A stretch of 64,000 nucleotides of DNA from Oreohelix idahoensis (lineage: Eukaryota > Mollusca > Gastropoda > Stylommatophora > Oreohelicidae), in contig JAMPIV010014135.1 of NCBI GenBank assembly GCA_024509875.1, forward strand, positions 248,001 through 312,000. The letters run 5' to 3'. This document shows, one piece after another, positions 11,122-21,304 of the stretch. The translations under genes and the position numbers were made by a program. Under the pieces are notes generated by a model. The model ran no database searches, had not been told where the DNA came from, and saw only the letters and a list, made by a program, of their open reading frames with translations. Position 1 is the stretch's first letter. Every line of letters begins with the position of its first letter.

Positions 11122-11460
11122 GACCTGATTGTATTAATGATTTCTTGTAACTATTTTTTCACTTTTCGCTATTAAGACTATTATCATCGTATCTCAAGTT
11201 GTCTATAGTATGTCCACCAACTGACATTCCTCAGACCTGATTGTATCAATGATTTCTTGTAACTATTTTTTCACTTTTCGCTATTAAGACTGTATTATCA
11301 TCGTATCTCAAGTTGTCTATAGTATGTCCACCAACTGACATTCCTCAGACCTGATTGTATCAATGATTTCTTGTAACAATTTTTTCACTTTTCGCTATTA
11401 AGACTGTATTATCAGCGTATCTCAAGTTGTCTATAGTATGTCCACCAACTGACATTCCTG
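11121..11460. repeat. 112-114 bp tandem triplication with RT active-site region
   Basis: Three copies beginning 'agacctgattgtat' at 11121, 11233 and 11347. On the minus strand each contains the same RT catalytic segment (RYADN/LIAKSEK). The copies are almost identical, so the duplication is much younger than the RT relic itself. Confidence 0.85.
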
Positions 11461-12319
11461 ACATGTCTTCTAAGGATTCATCATTACAACTCTAATTTGG
11501 TTCCCTTCATGTTGAAGAGAGATCTGGCAGCATCCGTTGCAACGCCGCTCTCGTCAGAATCGTCGGAACCAGATGTACCAGATAGGAATAGGAAGAGAAA
11601 GAAAGAAGAAAAAAACTATTAGCCAAACTCCTGTAATACGCAGACAAGTTCCGAGTTCAGACACGTGCCAAGATCAATTTGGCACACGGGCGGCTTGTGA
11701 AAACGATACACAAATTATGAGAACAAAATCAATCACTCGAGCCCAGAAAGGAAAATATATGGAAGCAATAAAAAATGACAACGTACTGGGATGCGAGGTG
11801 ACGGCAATAATAACCGTAACAATAATGTTCGTAAGACCTTCCAAAAAAAACACACAAAATGTCCCAGTAAATTACCACTGTGATGAACAAACAATAATAG
11901 AGACAGGGGGGTTTCGCCTAGTTTTTTTTTTGTACGCTGCATTTATCTCCCCTTTCCCTCCCTATCTCGTAAATACTGGTTTAGTGGCCTGAGTAGAGTA
12001 ATTAAAAAAAAAAAAAAAGTAGGTTAGATTATATGACCTATAAAGGTTAGTTATTACAAGCCTGGGATCATCAAAGAACTAGTGACAGCAATTTGTCACG
12101 AGGTAATTGGTCTGTACTGACTGACTTCAGCCAAACCTGCCGTGTTTACAATAATAACAAATGAGGAGCTAGGACTACAATTTACAAATAATATTTATTT
12201 ACATATAAATGTATATTCTTTTTTTCAAAGTCTTACGATTCTTATACGCAAACAAAGTCCGTTTTCATTGGCTACAATGACTGATCTCTCTCCAGTATAC
12301 CATTAGTATAATATACTAC
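11461..12319. other. Unassigned, no gene seen
   Basis: A 151-codon plus-strand frame at 11537-11992 has lysine-rich, low-complexity composition and no family I recognise; the piece 'RAQKGKYMEAIKNDN' vaguely recalls copia-type Pol but not enough to call. A-run at 12003-12018. Confidence 0.35.
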
Positions 12320-12790
12320 CATCAGTCAATACCTTTTAGCTCCCACAGGGGCATAGACCGTCAACACACATGAGCCAATTTCTCCTGTCACGTGCCATCA
12401 GCTCACGTTCTTTCCATGTCTTCCTCACCATTTTCACTTCTGCCTCCCTTGGACGGCTGAATTGACATATAATGTGATTTGATTTATCCATACCGTTTGT
12501 GCTAGCTTTTGTGGTAACATTTTTGTATAGGATAGGTAAAGCAGCCCCATGCCCTACCCTCATTGGTCGCTTTTTACGACATGCCTGGTTGGCTACAGTC
12601 TTGCTTTTTTTTTTTTTTTGCTCCCCTTTCGGGGCCCCAGTAATACACGGGTGACATAAGTATGCCTCCAGATATCTACTTCGTCTGCTGTGGCTCTTTC
12701 TCTCATTATTTTACGTTGGGGATTCCAGAATAAAGATGGCCTTGTAACGCTTTCAACACAATTTTTCTGAATGTGTGTCCTACCAGAAGC
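12320..12790 (-). pseudogene. Family Z RT 3' fragment, minus
   Basis: Antisense to the 3' part of the element at 47035-47648: shares 'agctccc..ggggcatag', 'cctgtcacgtgccatcagctc', 'cttcctcaccattttcac' and, after an interruption near 12480-12650, 'tctctcattatttt..ggggattccagaa..aaggccttgtaa'. The interruption (about 12470-12660, with T- and C-runs) is foreign. No open frame remains. Confidence 0.55.
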
Positions 12791-12799
12791 CAGGGGGGT

Positions 12800-13077
12800 T
12801 TTTTTTCTTCCTCACCTCCGATTCCACTAGAAACTGACTGCTGATTTCCATCAGTTTCATGCTGCAGGTGCAAGCACACATTTATGAAAGTCTTGATGTG
12901 ATTGTCACTTTAGTTTTTCTCCTTGTCCGAGAGTCGCATCTGAGTTAAGTTATTAATTTTGTGTAGGATTTATTTACATGTCCATGTATTTCCCAGTGTG
13001 AAATGAAGGCCCCTCCGAGAATCACCCCATACAAGGTGTACATATACGGTGCAGTCCCGATGTTGTTGATATTGATC
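12800..13077. other. Unassigned, no gene seen
   Basis: No motif recognised. Confidence 0.3.
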
Positions 13078-13225
13078 CAGCGGCGCTTGGCCTCTTGCCC
13101 TTCGGCCCAATGCTATGTAGTGATATCTGCATGTTTTCGCAAGTTGTTTTGTTTTTCAGTACAAGGTGTTCCACTTATATGGCCTCGGAGGAAGGAGCAT
13201 TTTCCTATCATCATCGAGTGATGCA
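13078..13225 (+). repeat. Dispersed repeat shared with 20496-20940
   Basis: Uninterrupted version of a repeat that at 20496-20940 is split by SINE-4: 'agcggcgcttggcctcttgc', 'ttcggcccaatgc', 'gcaagttgttttgtt', 'aaggtgttccactta', 'ggcctcggagga' and 'gagcattttcctat'. It gives the empty-site sequence for that SINE insertion. A MITE follows at once at 13226. Confidence 0.65.
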
Positions 13226-13387
13226 AGTCCGAATAAGCGGAACTCGCTTAAGCCGAATTTCGGTTAAGTCGAAGCAATTTTGCAGGTCCCGACCAGAAGT
13301 CTTCTTTGGTAAAAACTCCGGATAAGCAGAATTTCGGATCAGCCGAAGTATTCTAGATGGCCCAAGCGGCTTCCGCTTATTCGGACT
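13226..13387. mobile_element. MITE with perfect 17-bp inverted repeats
   Basis: AGTCCGAATAAGCGGAA at 13226-13242 is exactly inverted at 13371-13387. The 162-bp interior repeats the theme ('gccgaatttcgg', 'ggataagcagaatttcgg'). No coding capacity. The 'GATAAGCGGA' type end recalls pogo/Fot-like elements of the Tc1/mariner group; that is a resemblance only. No clear target duplication was identified. Confidence 0.7.
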
Positions 13388-13394
13388 GCACTAT

Positions 13395-13530
13395 ATCTTG
13401 GCAACAACACAGGCTAAGAGGTAGAGGGACCCCACGGAAAGGAGAAACTGAGACAGGCGAGAAAGGAATGAAGAGGACATGGAAGGACCTTGAGCTGATG
13501 GCACAGGACAGGAAGAAATAGTGATGACAA
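13395..13530 (+). pseudogene. Family Z RT 3' fragment
   Basis: Matches the C-terminal/3'-UTR part of the element at 47035-47648 through 'gaatgaagaggacatggaag', 'accttgagctgatggcacag' and 'gacaggaagaaat'. Short and without an open frame. Confidence 0.45.
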
Positions 13531-13624
13531 AGAACGGATAGCCCCACGTGGTTTCCCGTGGGTCAATGATGAGGGGAAGACAGAATAGGATAATTGCAGC
13601 CAACCAAGCTGTGGTCAGAACAGG

Positions 13625-14010
13625 CGAGGTTATGCATGAGGCGGGGTTATGCATGAGGCGGGGTTATGCATGAGGCTGGCAACCCCAATATGTGAAACAA
13701 ATTGTTAATGAAACAGATCTGCAAGAGCACATCCGTGCTTTGATAAAATCTTCCTGCAAAGTGGCTAATGGTAAATAAATAAACAAACAACACACAAAGG
13801 TATGTTAGCAGGCACTCGGTGAGAAATAAAGAAGTAGAAGACTAGACAACAGAAAAATAACAGAAGTGAGAGGCTTACCGGGAATTGAACCAGGACCTTC
13901 CGAACGGCACCCACCGTTAGCCATGGGAGCGAATCGACACTATCCACTCTGCCAGCTAAGCATTACTAAAAGTGGCTAATGCAGTGGTGGACCAATGGCT
14001 CCACAAGAAG
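13625..14010 (+). repeat. Dispersed repeat R1, copy 4, split by SINE-3
   Basis: Left part 13625-13770 ('gaggctggcaac', 'atgaaacagatctgcaagag', 'cttcctgcaaa') and right part 13982-14010 ('cagtggtgg', 'ggctccac') are the two sides of one R1 copy. SINE-3 at 13771-13968 separates them with a 13-bp duplication (AAAGTGGCTAATG). Confidence 0.6.
13771..13968 (-). mobile_element. SINE-3 with 13-bp TSD
   Basis: Flanked by AAAGTGGCTAATG at 13758-13770 and 13969-13981. On the minus strand it starts with a tRNA-like head: A-box-like 'GCTGGCAGAGTGGATAG' and B-box 'GGTTCAATTCCC' (seen antisense as 'gggaattgaacc' near 13880). The tail runs into AT-rich sequence near 13771-13800. A second copy is at 34230-34400. 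Confidence 0.8.
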
Positions 14011-14060
14011 GTAAAAAAAAAATTGGAAGGAAGGAAGAATGGATTTGAAATAAGAAAAAT

Positions 14061-14216
14061 ATTTCTGCAAATAACAAACGCTTGTGTAGGGCAGCATAGA
14101 AAAGTAACAATGTAACCTACTACGCAATTCGTAAAAAACATTTCTGCAAATAACAAACGCTCGTATAGGGCAGCATAGAAATGTAACAATGTAACCTACC
14201 ACGCAATTCGTCAAAA
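14061..14216. repeat. 79-bp tandem duplication
   Basis: Two copies beginning 'atttctgcaaataacaaacg' at 14061 and 14140, the second ending in an A-run at about 14214. No coding meaning seen; the open frames across it are low-complexity. Confidence 0.8.
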
Positions 14217-14239
14217 AAAAAAAAAACAACTAATGAGAG

Positions 14240-14480
14240 CTGGGCATGGGGGCTGACTAAACACACACAATCCTGTAGAGATTTTAAGCCACAAAAAAAC
14301 TTCAACATAAGAGAGGTAGGCGGGGAGAGCACAGAAGACACAGAGAAGAGAAAAGGAGGCAGACATAAAAGGTAAGATGACGGAAAAGAAAGACTGAGCT
14401 GAAGGCACCAGACAGGAAAACGACTTGGCATAAGTTTGTTCAGGGCCTATGCTCCTTGTGAGCCTGAATAATGATGATGA
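14240..14480 (+). pseudogene. Family Z RT 3' fragment
   Basis: Ends with 'ggcataagtttgtt' and 'ggcctatgctccttgtgagc', the 3' terminus of the family (compare 47588-47630), followed by a (GAT)n-like tail. Upstream it keeps 'ctgagctgaaggcaccagacag'. Heavily decayed. Confidence 0.5.
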
Positions 14481-14603
14481 AGACGACGTGTATGAAAGAT
14501 TTTTAAAAAAAAAACTATTGAGATATTTCCTAGAAAAGGTACTTCCTCATATAACACAAATGACTTCCCAATTCTGAACAAGCTGACCAATGAAAGCACT
14601 TAC

Positions 14604-14752
14604 TGAAACTCCTTGCACGGCATACTGCAGCAGCTGTAGCCCAGGGTGATTGGCTGCTTGACATGAAACTTGAACAAGTTCTCCACGGTGATCTTATTGG
14701 TTCGCAATACTTGCAAGTACTTGCGGAACCGCACTCGTAGCCTTTCCACAAT
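14604..14752 (-). CDS. Candidate internal exon of an unidentified host gene
   Basis: A 149-nt stretch on the minus strand with an AG acceptor (CTGGCAG before ATTGTGG) and a strong GTAAGT donor directly after it. It reads in one frame as 'IVERLRVRFRKYLQVL', 'RTNKITVENLFKFHVK', 'QPITLGYSCCSMPCKEF', leaving in phase 2. Base composition and third-codon positions are GC-richer than the surroundings and it is not part of any repeat seen here. I do not recognise the protein; a membrane-associated protein is possible but not shown. It could belong to the same minus-strand gene as the exon at 51103-51489, which is only a guess from strand. Confidence 0.45.
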
Positions 14753-14892
14753 CTGCCAGGCACAAATAAAGTAGCAGATTCTACAAATACGCAAAAGAAT
14801 TATAAACACAATACCGAACTTTGACCTAACAATTTTTCTTCTAATCATCTATCAACGTAACTCCAGATGTTGTTTATAAACAGGTAAAGGTA

Positions 14893-15128
14893 ATCCCACA
14901 GGTGATACTGCCGTGGAGGTGTAAAGTGTTTAGACTTCACTCAACTAGGTCCAGCTCTGAGGTGGGGTGGCCAGTTCCTTTCATCGCCACCCTGCTCCTT
15001 CCTTAGCTCAAGAGTAGAGTCGGGTGCCCATTTATAGCTATGTCAACCGAAACGTGACGCCACCGTGTCTCGAGCCTGGCACCTCTGTCGCGACAGGCCA
15101 GCGCTCTAACCACTCTGCCAATCCAATG
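14893..15128 (-). mobile_element. SINE-A, best-preserved copy
   Basis: Minus strand: head 'TGGCAGAGTGGTTAGAGCG' (A box) and 'GGTGCCAGGCTCGAGAC' (B box), then body blocks seen antisense as 'gccaccgtgtctcgagc', 'gggtgcccatttatagct', 'gctcaagagtagagtc', 'ccagttcctttc', 'actaggtccagc' and the tail 'ggtgatactgccgtggagg'. About 235 bp. Seven further full or partial copies occur in the window, so the family is abundant in this genome. Confidence 0.8.
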
Positions 15129-15414
15129 CTCATGTGGTTCCTAGATCCAGAATTTATACAGCGGAGCCGCAATTTTTGTTTACAAATGAACCTATTCCCT
15201 GGTGGCACCCTCTTTGATCCAAAGACAATTGTACGGTCCTATATTTATATCGAGGCGCTATTTTCTATCCTGCTAATTTGACCTCAGACAGTGTTTCATG
15301 TAGGTAACGTCTGTATGCTGGTCAGTATTGTTATTCTTTGCAGGGTTATAAAGGTCAGAACCAGGTCTCCTGACATGACAGGTAGGTTTAAATAGGCAAC
15401 TACGAGTCATTATC

Positions 15415-15690
15415 AAAACTTTTCAGTTGCTCGTGGAGCACGGAGTCCTCAAGACAAACATGCCTGGTCCTCCTGTCCTCTGCCATCAGCTCAGTTTTTC
15501 CATGACTTCTTAATCATGTTCGTGTCTGCCACCAGTTCTCTTCACCATGCATTTCCTGGTCTGCCTGTTTCTTTTAATCTGGGGATTCTGGAACAGAGGA
15601 CTGCCTTGTAATACTATTAAACTGGTTTTCTTAATGTGTCATATGCACCGCCAACATCTTCTCGTCACTGGTTCTTTTCTTCAGCTCCTC
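15415..15690 (-). pseudogene. Family Z RT 3' fragment, minus
   Basis: Antisense blocks 'ctcgtggagcac', 'cctgtcctctgccatcagctc', 'tctggggattctggaacag', 'aggactgccttgtaatact' and 'cttaatgtgtc' follow the order of 47640 to 47400 read backwards. No open frame. Confidence 0.55.
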
Positions 15691-15754
15691 ATTAATGCTC
15701 TTACTTTGAATGTATGACAAAAACTCCGACAACCTGATCTTGCACACCCACTCA

Positions 15755-15795
15755 CACATAGAGAGAGAGATAGAAAGAGAGAGAGAGAGAGCCAG
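15755..15795. repeat. GA-rich microsatellite
   Basis: Imperfect (GA)n tract 'agagagagatagaaagagag' and on. Nothing else recognised between 15690 and 16980, apart from A+T-rich spacer. Confidence 0.8.
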
Positions 15796-16984
15796 ACAAA
15801 CATATTTTAAACAGAAAGAAAGAAACCAATTCTAATAACTCCAAAATTAAAGACTGCACGAGCGACTGAGGTTCATGGCTGTGTTGTACAGGAGTGTTCG
15901 TCTCTGCCGGAAAGTCCCCTGGGGCGAGGAGGGGAGTGACGATCAGCTTCCTTTCAACCTGCTTGATGCACAAGCTTCATGACACTGTACACGACGCCAG
16001 GGGAAGACTGAATGCAAAGAAATTTCCAATCTGCGTGCATCTCCTTTACTAATCTGCACTAATCCACAAATGCAGTTAAGCGTAATGAGGAGATCCAATA
16101 CTGTTCTTGAGGACATGGGCGGCTTGCGTGAAAGTAATCCCTCCTTTTGCAAACTTCATTTACTACGACAACCCCTCATTAATCCTGATGATGCCGATTG
16201 GTTAATTTCATTTCCTATAAAATAGTCACAACCCGTAACGTTCTTCGTTGCTCTGTAAATTCTATGCAAGCAAAAACGGAACAAAAACTAACTGCAACAA
16301 ATATCTAATATTTAACAAATAACGATTATAAAATGAAAAACACCATAAACTAAACGAAGTAATAAGGACCATTATAACACAATAGTAATTTAAGTAAGCG
16401 ACGACACAAGAAAATAATTTTTTTCCTAACAATCAACCAATAACAAAATGATTATAATGTAACAATCAAGACATAACAAATCCTACTGTAAAACCAAGTA
16501 CAAGTATATGTAAATAGCATATTGTCATGTAAATAAAACACAAAATTAAAAATAAAATTCAAAATGGATACACTAATTATAACCAAAAATGAGGCTGAAA
16601 GTGTTACTCTTCCACCGAAATGGTGGATGGGCGGAGGTAACCAAAGCTCATCTGGTGCTATTCCCCTCTGCTCCTTTCGTTTTAAAATTTGTAATAACTA
16701 ATTTCAATGTCGCCTTGTTTTCCTTTTGTATATATTCCTTATATTGGCCTCTTACCTCAATCATTCCATTTTCATACTAAATGTTTTTCCCTGCGCTTTG
16801 TAAGTGACCATACTCAGCTCTGATAACACAAAGTTCCTGCAGATCTATTATCAATAGATTTATGAACAAGCCACATGTAAGTACACAGCCTGTCACGTGT
16901 TTATTAACGACCATCCTGTCCAGTAACAACTAGTATGTTACATTAGAGGTGAATCTTGAGGTTTGGCCACTGTTGGACCACTAC
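15796..16984. other. Unassigned AT-rich stretch
   Basis: No repeat, tRNA head, exon signal or protein similarity recognised. 16330-16580 is especially AT-rich. Confidence 0.4.
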
Positions 16985-17300
16985 TCCAGAGCAAAGGGGA
17001 GGCGACCCGTGACAGTGGAACTGATGACAAGAATCAGGTAAGTACCAGTGGAACAAGAGATGACAAGACGCTGGCGATGGATAGGACATTTGGTGAGGAA
17101 ACCTGCGGATAGCACTACAAGATAGTCCTTGTTCTGGAAAACATCCTGGGAGAGGTCAAGGGAGACCAAAGAACACACAGAGAAGACAGCAAGACAAAAT
17201 AAAGGAAAGGGGAAGACTTAGAACAGGGCTGGAGCTGATGGCGCAGGGCAGGAAGACAAGGCATAAGTTTGATGAAAGCCTATGCTAACTGGGGAAGCTG
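16985..17300 (+). pseudogene. Family Z RT C-terminal fragment
   Basis: Parallels 47330-47640: 'gtggaactgatgacaagaatcaggtaa', 'agtaccagtggaacaagag', 'tgacaagacgctggcgatgg', 'gaggaaacctgcgg', 'agtccttgttctgg' and the 3' end 'ggcataagtttgatgaaagc'. The corresponding protein block is the RRRWRWIGH.LRKP region seen intact at 47395. Frameshifts make it a pseudogene. Confidence 0.65.
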
Positions 17301-17736
17301 AAGAGGAAGGGGGGGGGGTGTGATGATGATTCGTCCGAGTCATTAATTCTTGGATGAATAAATTAGCTTACCCCTTCCAACCTCTCGTTTTCCTTCCGCG
17401 ATTTTTCTTCGTATGGCAGGGAGTCATAGATAGCCTGGAGGGGAAAAAAAAGGTAATCAGCTTTTTAAAACAATCAAGACTCTTAGATATAATCATTAGA
17501 ATGCGTACAATAATGGAAACTAACTTTTACTTTTCCGATCCCCTAGGTTACGAGTTGTCACTCTTTTTAATGAAAACTAAAAACAGAGCCACTGCTGTGT
17601 AAATGGCATATGCATATTACTCCGTCAGATGGACTCAAGTAAGGAAAGTATAAAAAATTAACCGGAAGTAAATTGTACTGTAGCACCTACTCATTACATT
17701 TATGATTTGATTAAAGAACTCTAGGAATTATGGTGT
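17301..17736. other. Unassigned; possible micro-exon
   Basis: A pyrimidine-rich tract ending TATGGCAG, a 33-nt segment of 11 codons (GVIDSLEGKKK) and then GTAATC, near 17385-17452 on the plus strand, could be a small host exon, but it is too short to support alone. G-run at 17311-17320. ATAAC at 17737-17741 is the target duplication of the next element. Confidence 0.2.
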
Positions 17737-17741
17737 ATAAC

Positions 17742-20190
17742 TGTCGTGGAATATTCTAATCCACATATATAAATTATCAAGTAAATATAAAGCCTAATAA
17801 ATACATATAATAAATAAAGGAAGAAGAATGGTAAAGAACAGTGCTGTCACAATGACAGTACTCGAAATCCCCTTGTTTTCTACTGCGTATGCAAATTGTA
17901 ACGTTTCACGTTGATATTAAAGGCCTTCTGCAACATACACGCGTTTCCCAAACACACAATAAAATGTGCTGCCTTTCTAAGAAAAAACCTTGAAATATGC
18001 AAGTTGACCTAAATTTTAAATTCCATTCATGTCTTTTTCTACACTATGTTACCAAAAACAAAAGACAGATGGACTAAAGGATAGCGAGAAGGGAGAGGCA
18101 GACAGCCGAACACTAAACACGCGTCGCGCGATACACAAATGCTGCCATCACGCGTGTAAGACTACATGCACTAACTTTATTTCAATCGACAGTGATAAAT
18201 TCACTACCCTTCCCAGAGTTAGGTTTTAAAACCTGAAAAACGCTTATTAGGGAAACCTGACATTCTACTGTTTTATGTCCGAAATCCTGACATTAGTCTG
18301 ACAGTACAGCAGGACAGGTGGCGGTTCTCACATAAAAAATAAAAAAACAACTACACGACTATCCTAGAAATTGCATATTTTGAACGCAGCCACTTAGCTC
18401 TTTTAAATTGGTATATTTGGGTTCCTTAGGGTTTGCTGACAAAGAATATGTACGGCGTTATGCAAATAGTCTAGGAATTAACAAGTTATAGCCAAAATAA
18501 AATGATGGTGCTGTCAGACAACACCCAAAATCAGAATCGCTCAGTGGTAGATTTTTTTACACCACCATTGTACGGGAAATGGGCCACAAGTTACATTTGA
18601 ACTGATTGGCTGGAATGATATGTAAGGCTAAACACGATTAGTCGGGCTATAAATGCTATCCTTGGTTGTTAGGGGAGACGTAGGAAGTTAAAATTTTTTC
18701 AAACCCTTGTCGAAACGTGGCTCCATTGGCTAGACTCGCTGATATACTCACTTAGGAGCGTTAGTTCGAGACCACTAGTCAAATAAGCTTGATAAAGCAA
18801 CAGTGCGTTGAAGCCAGCTCATATTTTTGCTAAAATAAAAGCCTGGAACATAAGCAGATGGGAATTTGTGCCAGTATTTTGTGCCAGAATTCATTGCTAA
18901 TCAACGTATCTGTGTTTGTTTCCATGAATTGTGGTAAGCTTGAAACATTCAGTATCTTTTAATGAAAATTGAATGTGAATTGTTAATTTATGCCTGTATA
19001 TATGTGTAGTTCAGTAGCAAACATGATATAAAGCCTATAATGCTCCAGCCTGAACAGAAGGTGTCGGAGGAAAGTAAAACTGCATGGAATGGCCAAACAG
19101 TACACTGACACCTAGATTATTGATTAGACAGAAATAATGCTGGAAGTGCAGAGGCGTGGTAACCATTAAGGAGGTTAATACTGGTATAAAGTATTTCAGA
19201 TGAAGCTGACAGTTGGCCTAACGCTCTGAACTCAATGTTTGTGATGTATTGTGCTCAGTGTAAAAAGAGAGTATAAATTAGTTATGAAGTAGAAGGTACA
19301 TCCTTCTTGTTTTCAGGGACCGTGGTCTTGATGGTATTGAGCAGCACCTGGTCAGAGCTTTGCTGAATCCAGAGTCGGACAGCATACTCCTTGGTCCATT
19401 TAGCTATCAGTGAGGTGTCTCCAGAGCCGAGGGGAGAGTCGAGCAGAGGAGTCTGTTCCTGCCGCCATCACGCCAGATAAGCTGATGTGGCCAGCTGAGC
19501 TCAAAATTATGTACCCCCAGCTTAAAATGACCTTGTAAAAATAACATTAAGAGGGGAATTAAATTGTGTTAATATCAGGAACTGAGAACATCTCCAATAA
19601 TAGTTCCCATAAAGACAAACTATTGAAGTCATGATGACAAATACCAACAGAGCTTGAACAAAACAAAACCAGTATTACCTCATATTACTACTACACAACT
19701 GACACACATAGGATACTTTTAATAATATATGTCATTACAATATTCATATTGATAAATTCTGTACATATAACTTGTAAGTAAAATTGATTGTGATTCCTGG
19801 TTCCCTTTGTATTTGAATCAGGACACATATTCATTCATAACAGCAATGAATACATATTGTTATTTGAAAAGTTATCAGTGACTCCTTTAAGATATCCTTT
19901 AGAGTGTTATATGTATGTGAGTGTCACAGTGTTGTCAAGTGTGGTGGAATAAATTAAATTGTTTATCTGTCTGTTGTTGTTATGACTTACACTTCATCAT
20001 ACACATACCCTAGACATACAACGTAGTCATCACACTATTCCAGAATAATTCTGACTGAGGTATACATATGTGGCAGCAAGTAAGGTTATATATAATACAC
20101 TACTCTTATTAGATATATATACCTTCACAGCTGATCTCAGTCAGTACACTAAGTCCCCTATAAATATTTATAACATCCCACTTCACCACA
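17742..20190 (+). mobile_element. 2.45-kb solo LTR, copy 1
   Basis: Starts TGTCGTGGAATATTC, ends CACTTCACCACA, and is flanked by ATAAC at 17737-17741 and 20191-20195. The whole length aligns by eye with 27553-29930 in the same orientation, with scattered substitutions and small indels and some larger gaps. No gag, protease or pol coding is inside. Two complete copies with the same ends but different 5-bp target duplications establish the element boundaries. The parent internal region is not in this window. Confidence 0.9.
18648..18654 (+). promoter_or_regulatory. TATA box in LTR copy 1
   Basis: TATAAAT, conserved at the equivalent place in the second LTR (28392-28398), with an ATTGG (inverted CCAAT) element about 40 bp upstream in both. 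Conservation between the copies supports a promoter role for the parent retroelement. Confidence 0.45.
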
Positions 20191-20195
20191 ATAAC

Positions 20196-20495
20196 TGAAA
20201 GCGCCTAGGAAAGAACAGAAGTTGATGATGTGTACAGTTAAATCTCTGAACACTTCACCTTCCCCATCACACACACTTACAGTAGTATCACCAATGGGAC
20301 AACCGTCATCTTTCACTTATGTTCAATATAACAAAATACTGCTTAATATTTAGCGTAAATGTCGTAAACGCATGCCCCGTATCAGTATTAGGTCTTTCTG
20401 CCTCACGTTACTGTCAAGTTATACTTATTTGGATCCTCTTTTGTTAATATTAGCGATATAATGTATGTAATCGAATCGCAAGATGATGTTATTGA
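20196..20495. other. Unassigned
   Basis: Nothing recognised between the solo LTR and the next repeat. Confidence 0.3.
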
Positions 20496-20940
20496 TCTAG
20501 CGGTGTTTGGGCTCTCGCCCTTCAGCCCAATGCCATGTAGTGGGTACCTGCATGTGTTGGCAAGTTGTTTTGTTCCATATAAAAAAAAGGTAAAGGATCC
20601 CGTTACACGCCCATTGAGGCATAATGGGAATGTGTTGTTAGGCCCATATTTTCTTGACCATCGGCATACTAAGGGTGATGTGGTCAGCATCATGCCGGCC
20701 GCCTTAACCTTCCCAGAGTTGCTCTTGTACCCAATTCATGAGGCTGGCTCGATCCCAGAGCCGTCTGCAGTAAAAAACATCCCACCTCAACTGGGGATCG
20801 AACCATGGACCACCGAGCTAGGAAGCCAGTGCACTAACCATTGCTCCATATAAGGTATTCCATTTAACTGGCCTCGGAAGATGGAGCATTTTCCTAACAC
20901 CATCGGGTGTTATGCACTCAAAGTGGTGGTGGTCAACAGT
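20496..20940 (+). repeat. Dispersed repeat split by SINE-4
   Basis: The two halves, 20496-20582 and 20854-20940, match the uninterrupted repeat at 13078-13225 ('tcgcccttcagcccaatgcc', 'ggcaagttgttttgtt', then 'ggcctcggaagatggagcat'). The interruption is SINE-4 with its target duplication. Confidence 0.7.
20583..20844 (-). mobile_element. SINE-4 with 9-bp TSD
   Basis: Flanked by TCCATATAA at 20574-20582 and 20845-20853. Minus strand: tRNA-like head with 'GCAATGGTTAGTGCACTGG' (A-box region) and 'GGTCCATGGTTCGATCCCC' (B box), then a body containing the antisense of 'gagccgtctgcag', 'cccaattcatgaggctgg', 'gccttaaccttcccagag', 'tcttgaccatcggcat' and 'gatcccgttacacgcccat', and an A-rich tail at the left. 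Related copies: 33955-34200 and a fragment at 22740-22830. Confidence 0.85.
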
Positions 20941-21095
20941 TTCATAGGGGTAGCTGGCACCTGGTGGGTTGTATTTAGTGTGTTTACTTCTACTTCTGTG
21001 GGTGCTTGAGCAAAACAGACTATCGTAAGATATATACTAAGTGAGGACATGCTGGTGTACAGGGAATCACTTCCTTAGGAGCACATGGCAGTATC

Positions 21096-21240
21096 TACTT
21101 AGTTAGTCACTCCTCTTCTTCCTTAGGGTGCAGAGGTTTGCCGAAGAGAGAACGCCATGCTAAATTATCTGCAGTCTTCCTTTTGGCCTGGGTTCCAGTC
21201 CAGTCTTGGGTCTGGATCCTACCCCCTTTAAGTACGGTAA
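21096..21240 (-). pseudogene. Non-LTR 3' fragment, relative of 9898-10672
   Basis: 'tacttagttagtcactcc', 'gcagaggtttgccgaagag', 'gaacgccatgctaaatta', 'gcagtcttccttttggcc' and 'tccagtcttgggtc' follow the antisense 3' end of the element at 9898-10672 (compare 45001-45140). Only about 140 bp remain. Confidence 0.6.
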
Positions 21241-21304
21241 ATCTATGAATCATAACAATACTCTCATCTGATGTAACAGCAGTTAGGCCTCTCAGGTACT
21301 AGAC

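Larger units (their letters stand above)
9775..11460 (-). pseudogene. Minus-strand RT relic, split and partly triplicated
   Basis: Minus-strand reading, from right to left: the catalytic block 'NLRYADNTVLIAKSEK' (three tandem copies, 11121-11460), a diverged second block near 10826-10918, 'ETEAIVISKKT' and 'NGTVFKMVNRFKYLG' near 10700-10686, then 'TLITTDGKH' at 9884-9855. The KYLG motif is cut by the plus-strand element at 9898-10672, and removing that insert and one target repeat restores the alignment. Stops, YADN in place of YADD, and duplicated blocks (10672-10918 versus 10970-11180) show it is dead. Confidence 0.65.

Noticed and set aside
11537..11992. 151-codon frame as copia-type Pol remnant
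   Set aside because: Only a short stretch is vaguely reminiscent; no catalytic motif or neighbouring LTR structure.
17385..17455. 33-nt micro-exon GVIDSLEGKKK
   Set aside because: Splice-like signals on both sides but too short to support without transcript evidence; kept only as a note.
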